DNA of 8,512 nt, taken from contig JAJQGZ010000208.1 of NCBI GenBank assembly GCA_021200075.1, forward strand, positions 1-8,512, in the 5' to 3' direction. The stretch comes from Clostridiales bacterium (GTDB taxonomy: Bacteria; Bacillota; Clostridia; Oscillospirales; Acutalibacteraceae). Both the position numbers and the translations under genes were made by a program. The notes beneath the pieces are model-generated. The model did not search any database and was not told where the DNA came from. It saw nothing but the letters and a program-made list of their open reading frames with translations. Below, in pieces: positions 6,701 to 8,512 of the stretch. Numbering within the stretch: the first letter of the stretch is position 1; each line of letters opens with the position of its first letter.

Positions 6701-8362
6701 TCACTCCGCCGAGATAATAAAGTAATATATCGGCTGTCCGCCGTTTACCACGCTTATCTCAATATCGCTGCCGTATTTATCGGTCAGCGCCTTTTCAACC
6801 TTTACGGCTTCTTCCTCGTTTGCGCCCTCGCCGTATATAATCGTCACAAGAGAATAAACATCTCTTTTAAATATTTTATCGGCGGATTTGAATGCGATTT
6901 CGGTAATATCATCTCCGATAAATTTGATTTTACCGTTGCAAAGTCCCATTATTTCGCCCTCGCTGATTTTCCTGCCGTCAACCTCACTGTCCCTTGCGGC
7001 AAATGTTACCTGTGCAGTTTCCACCGCCGACGCCGCCGAGGACATATTCATCTGATTTTCGTCGGCACTTACACTTTTGTCAAATGCGAGAAGTGCGGAA
7101 ATACCCTGCGGTATAGTTTGAGTTTGAAGCACACGGACTTCCCTGTCCTTTGCAAGGGAAATCGCCTGCTCCGCCGCCATAATTATGTTCTTGTTATTCG
7201 GCAAAACGAAAACCGTCTTTGCGGGAGTATTCATAACCGCATTGAATATATCGTCCGTAGAGGGATTCATAGTCTGACCTCCACTGACAACTGTGTCTGC
7301 TCCTATATCGAAAAACAGCTCTTTAAGTCCGTCACCTGCGCACACCGCAACAAAGCCGTATTCGTTTTCTGACTCCTTTACCGACGGAGTTATAACTTCT
7401 TCTCCGTCCTCAACTCCAACCTCGGCATTTTTGTGCTGGTATTTCATATTATCTATTTTTATATTTATAAGCTGACCGTACTTGAGCGCCGCCTGAATAA
7501 CATTGCCCGGCTCGTTTGAATGGACATGAACTTTAATTATATCGCCGTCGTCAACGACAACCACACAGTCGCCGATTGATTCCAAAAAAGCTCTGAGCCT
7601 GTGCGGGTCTTTATGCTTTGCCATGCTTGATTTTTGAATGAGAAATTCCGAGCAATAGGTATATTTAATATCATCAGACGCATTTGCAACCGTGGATTTT
7701 GAAGCGGTTGAAACAGTCTTAACCTCTCTGCCGTTAATCGGCTGAATGATTGCGTTATTGTACCATACGCTTTCCATTCCCTCAAAAACAAGGACAAGCC
7801 CCTGACCGCCGGCATCGACAACACCTGCTTTTTTGAGTACGGGCAAAAGCTCCGGCGTTTTTGCAAGAGCTTCCTTTGCCGCCTGGAGTGCGGCGAAACC
7901 GACTTCAAGAGGATCGTCCTGAATATCAGCCATTTCAGCGGCTGCCTCGCTTGCTTCCCTGACAACGGTAAGTATCGTTCCCTCGGTCGGCTTCATTACC
8001 GCCTTGTAAGCGGCGTCAACACCTTTTTGAAGTGCGTTTGCAACATTTCTTCCGCCTGCGCTGTCAAGACCCTTAAAGCCCTTTGCAAATCCTCTGAAAA
8101 TAAGCGAAAGGATAACTCCCGAGTTGCCCCTTGCCCCTCTCAAAAGTGCGGAGGAACATTTTTTTGAAGCCTCCGCTATTGTGCAGTCGTCAGGCAGAGC
8201 CTCCATTTCCTTTGCGGCGGCGGCGATAGTCATACTCATATTCGTACCTGTGTCACCGTCGGGAACAGGGAAAACATTGAGCGCATCGACAGCCTGTCTG
8301 CTGTTTGAAATATTATTTGCGGCCGATATAATCGAGTCGCGAAACATTGAACCGGTAATCAT
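6701..8362 (-). CDS. fakA: Fatty acid kinase ATP-binding subunit FakA (YloV, DAK/DhaL-domain protein)
   Basis: FakA phosphorylates fatty acids bound to a FakB (DegV-family) partner, so exogenous fatty acids can enter phospholipid synthesis. The N-terminal DhaL-type nucleotide domain (about 1-205) carries the metal/ATP motif P-D-G-D-T-G-T-N-M (34-42), G-A-R-G-N-S-G-V (76-83) and V-D-A-G-G-Q-G (182-188). The middle domain has Cys237, His279 and His281. Their spacing equals that of the zinc-binding Cys240/His282/His284 I recall for Staphylococcus aureus FakA. The C-terminal DAK1_2-like domain (about 330-553) ends in the conserved G-G-Q-P-I-Y-Y segment. At 553 aa it is full length. AGGAG lies 11 nt before the ATG, slightly far but the best available. 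The gene leads an operon with recG, an order also seen in B. subtilis around yloV. No FakB gene is in the window, and the usual upstream yloU-like gene (Asp23 family) is not in the 150 bp that remain. Confidence 0.93.
   Translation of the reverse strand: MITGSMFRDSIISAANNISNSRQAVDALNVFPVPDGDTGTNMSMTIAAAAKEMEALPDDCTIAEASKKCSSALLRGARGNSGVILSLIFRGFAKGFKGLDSAGGRNVANALQKGVDAAYKAVMKPTEGTILTVVREASEAAAEMADIQDDPLEVGFAALQAAKEALAKTPELLPVLKKAGVVDAGGQGLVLVFEGMESVWYNNAIIQPINGREVKTVSTASKSTVANASDDIKYTYCSEFLIQKSSMAKHKDPHRLRAFLESIGDCVVVVDDGDIIKVHVHSNEPGNVIQAALKYGQLINIKIDNMKYQHKNAEVGVEDGEEVITPSVKESENEYGFVAVCAGDGLKELFFDIGADTVVSGGQTMNPSTDDIFNAVMNTPAKTVFVLPNNKNIIMAAEQAISLAKDREVRVLQTQTIPQGISALLAFDKSVSADENQMNMSSAASAVETAQVTFAARDSEVDGRKISEGEIMGLCNGKIKFIGDDITEIAFKSADKIFKRDVYSLVTIIYGEGANEEEAVKVEKALTDKYGSDIEISVVNGGQPIYYFIISAE
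6704..6707 (-). promoter_or_regulatory. Ribosome binding site that decides the recG start
   Basis: On the minus strand GGAG (in GGCGGAG) ends 5 nt before the ATG at 6698 but directly touches the GTG at 6704, which leaves no room for initiation at the GTG. It is embedded in the last codons of fakA, so translation of the two genes is likely coupled. Confidence 0.6.
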
Positions 8363-8389
8363 CAGTTTAATTTCTCCTAAAAATTATTC

Positions 8390-8437
8390 ACCGCAGGTAT
8401 TGCTTGCAAAAAGCAAAATAAATATTGAAACTGCGGT
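8390..8437 (-). promoter_or_regulatory. Two-part stem-loop in the fakA leader
   Basis: On the minus strand a perfect 7-bp outer stem (ACCGCAG with CTGCGGT) encloses an asymmetric internal loop (15 nt on one side, 3 nt on the other) and a perfect 6-bp inner stem (TTGCTT with AAGCAA, 5-nt loop). It falls between the predicted promoter and the ribosome binding site, with the outer stem about 12 nt upstream of AGGAG. The fold would stand almost at the 5' end of the transcript. It may protect the mRNA or control it; a loose ATTTTT run after it means weak attenuation cannot be excluded. It matches no riboswitch that I recognise. Confidence 0.5.
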
Positions 8438-8445
8438 TTTAATTT

Positions 8446-8473
8446 AATATAGTCCGGAAATTGCAAGTGTAAG
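8446..8473 (-). promoter_or_regulatory. Candidate promoter of the fakA-recG operon
   Basis: On the minus strand a -35 box CTTACA (8473-8468), a 16-bp spacer and a -10 box TATATT (8451-8446) are present, predicting a start near 8439, right before the leader hairpin. Both boxes differ from consensus and the spacer is one base short, so the call is moderate. A promoter in this place is plausible, as no coding region is visible between here and the window edge. Confidence 0.5.
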
Positions 8474-8483
8474 TTGAACACTT
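8465..8483. repeat. Inverted repeat over the fakA -35 region (possible operator)
   Basis: AAGTGT (8465-8470) and ACACTT (8478-8483) form a perfect 6-bp inverted repeat with a 7-bp spacer across the putative -35 box. A dimeric repressor could bind here. It does not resemble the FapR operator as I know it. From 8484 to 8512 nothing further is recognised. Confidence 0.3.
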
Positions 8484-8512
8484 CCGTATAAAAGTTTAAT
8501 AGAGTCCAGCTT

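Noticed and set aside
7118..7965. Frames on both strands within fakA
   Set aside because: They overlap the DAK-family coding region in other frames; the fakA frame alone carries conserved motifs.
1..8512. CRISPR arrays, insertion sequences, phage genes, toxin-antitoxin pairs, known riboswitches
   Set aside because: No spaced direct repeats, transposase motifs, phage proteins or riboswitch-like conserved cores were seen on either strand.

Overview
This window looks like chromosomal DNA from an anaerobic Clostridia-class Firmicute, probably the Ruminococcus/Oscillospiraceae side. The basis is moderate GC in genes with AT-rich spacers, consensus sigma-A promoters and AGGAGG-type ribosome binding sites, a clostridial-type pyruvate phosphate dikinase, a Thr-rich cell-surface linker typical of ruminococci, and the fakA-recG neighbourhood known from Firmicutes. 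The species cannot be fixed from sequence reading alone.

Left part (about 1-1680, plus strand): a near-consensus extended -10 promoter drives a two-gene unit. The first gene encodes a membrane protein with an N-terminal zinc ribbon, one membrane helix, a Thr-rich linker and an InlB B-repeat-like extracellular domain. The second, 39 bp downstream, encodes a small cysteine-rich protein of the C_GCAxxG_C_C family. A tRNA-Arg(ACG) with its own promoter and a strong intrinsic terminator follows.

Middle (about 1680-4625): a non-coding gap holds a bidirectional hairpin terminator that separates the rightward tRNA unit from leftward ppdK. ppdK (pyruvate phosphate dikinase, 877 aa) is full length with all catalytic residues visible. 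It has its own extended -10 promoter and an approximately 60-nt leader.

Right part (about 4640-8512, minus strand): fakA (fatty acid kinase ATP-binding subunit, YloV/DAK family) and recG (branch-migration helicase) form a tight operon in which the fakA stop lies within 3 bp of the recG start. A promoter-like element and a structured leader precede fakA. The order fakA then recG matches the B. subtilis yloV-recG region; here the genes normally found between and after them (sdaAA/AB, fapR, plsX) are absent and ppdK follows.

Most of the window is ordinary core-genome content. No mobile element, CRISPR array, phage gene or recognised new system is visible. The most interesting points are the unexplained zinc-ribbon/InlB-repeat membrane protein paired with a redox-cysteine protein, and the structured fakA leader.
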